From NCBI GenBank assembly GCA_025362615.1, contig JANYFQ010000442.1, positions 1 to 5,416 on the forward strand: DNA of 5,416 nucleotides, given 5' to 3'. The notes beneath the pieces are model-generated. The model saw nothing but the letters and a program-made list of their open reading frames with translations, did not search any database and was not told where the DNA came from. The first letter of the stretch is position 1. Each line of letters starts with the position of its first letter. Position numbers and translations under genes: made by a program. This document shows, piece after piece, positions 4,994-5,416 of this stretch. This stretch comes from Hymenobacter sp. GTDB taxonomy: Bacteria > Bacteroidota > Bacteroidia > Cytophagales > Hymenobacteraceae.

Positions 4994-5416
4994 CTAGGTC
5001 AGTTGAGCCGGGCGGTTGATGACCTCTTCCAACGAAATCAGGGTTTCGGTGCGCTCGATGCCCTCAATGAGCTGCACCCGGTCGTGCAGCACGTCGCGCA
5101 GGTGCTGCGTGTCGCGGCAAATGAGCCGGGCGAACACGCCGTAGGCACCGGTGGTAAAGTGGATGCTGACGACTTCCGGAATTTCGCGCAACTGCTCTAC
5201 TACGCTGGCATACACGGAGCTGCGCAACAGGTAAATTCCTAAAAAAGCATTGACCCCGTAACCCAGCTTCTGAAAATCGATGCGCAACGTGGCCCCCTGC
5301 ACAATGCCCAATTCTTCGAGCCGCGCCATGCGCACGTGGACCGTACCGCCCGAAACGTGGACCTTGCGGGCGATTTCGGTGTAAGGCATCTTAGCGTCCT
5401 GAATGAGCAGGTTCAG
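4994..5416 (-). CDS. Lrp/AsnC-family transcriptional regulator (5' end outside the window)
   Basis: The reading frame stays open to the window edge: nine codons (LNLLIQDAK) precede the first in-window Met, so the gene is cut and its start lies beyond 5416. LNLLIQDAKMPYTEIARKV and the following VSGGTVHVRMARLEELGIV form the winged helix-turn-helix of Lrp/AsnC proteins, and the Met in MPYTEIA is internal. After a linker (IDFQKLGYGVNAFLGIYL) comes the RAM ligand-binding/oligomerisation domain, with EVVSIHFTTGAYGVFARLI and the closing strands IERTETLISLEEVI. These proteins form octamers or similar assemblies that sense amino acids or related metabolites and regulate nearby or global genes. About 140 residues are visible; the family is usually near 150-160. 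The gene converges on the roadblock pair. Its target and ligand cannot be read from the sequence. Confidence 0.93.
   Translation of the reverse strand: MNLLIQDAKMPYTEIARKVHVSGGTVHVRMARLEELGIVQGATLRIDFQKLGYGVNAFLGIYLLRSSVYASVVEQLREIPEVVSIHFTTGAYGVFARLICRDTQHLRDVLHDRVQLIEGIERTETLISLEEVINRPAQLT

Noticed and set aside
4994..5389. AsnC-family gene starting at the Met at 5389
   Set aside because: Nine further codons upstream (LNLLIQDAK) match the family's first DNA-binding helix, so the true start is beyond the window and the gene is partial.
1..5416. CRISPR array, tRNA/rRNA gene, insertion sequence or phage remnant
   Set aside because: No regular repeat-spacer pattern, no recognisable tRNA or rRNA segment, and no transposase, integrase or phage gene was seen. 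The 43-45 nt repeats are degenerate, contiguous and pyrimidine-only.

Overview
The window looks like chromosomal DNA from a GC-rich member of the Bacteroidota, most likely a Hymenobacter-type bacterium. This rests on several signs: none of the five starts that can be seen has a clear Shine-Dalgarno sequence (short AT-rich or pyrimidine-rich leaders instead), Ala/Pro-rich protein linkers are common, a DUF937 plus OmpA-like fusion is present, and a Blh/proteorhodopsin pair is encoded. The taxonomic call is inference, because no rRNA or other marker gene is present.

Layout: 1-181 is an AT-rich upstream region with nested inverted and direct repeats. 182-1639 (+) encodes a DUF937/OmpA-like single-pass membrane protein. 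A 43-nt gap holding a small palindrome leads to 1683-2675 (+), a Brp/Blh-family beta-carotene 15,15'-dioxygenase that makes retinal. The 262-nt gap after it contains a long, almost G-free pyrimidine tract with three imperfect 43-45 nt repeats, ending directly at the start codon of a proteorhodopsin-family pump (2938-3717, +). A strong 16-bp hairpin follows. Next come two adjacent paralogous roadblock/LC7-type proteins (3837-4460 and 4502-4882, +), the first with a long Pro/Ala-rich N-terminal tail. A perfect 28-bp inverted repeat separates them from a convergent Lrp/AsnC-family regulator (4994-5416, -), whose N-terminus lies beyond the window.

How the genes work together: Blh cleaves beta-carotene to retinal, and the rhodopsin binds retinal through K226, so the two form a self-contained phototrophy module. 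The rhodopsin is the most interesting item. Its helix-C triad is Asp-Thr-Gln (D91, T95, Q102), not the DTE of ordinary proteorhodopsins. The helix-B histidine that normally pairs with the acceptor is Asn (N69). A glycine (G146) sits where xanthorhodopsin-type pumps have the fenestration for a carotenoid antenna. The roadblock pair may belong to a small-GTPase (MglA-like) or cytoskeletal switch, but no GTPase is in the window and its link to the rhodopsin is only positional.
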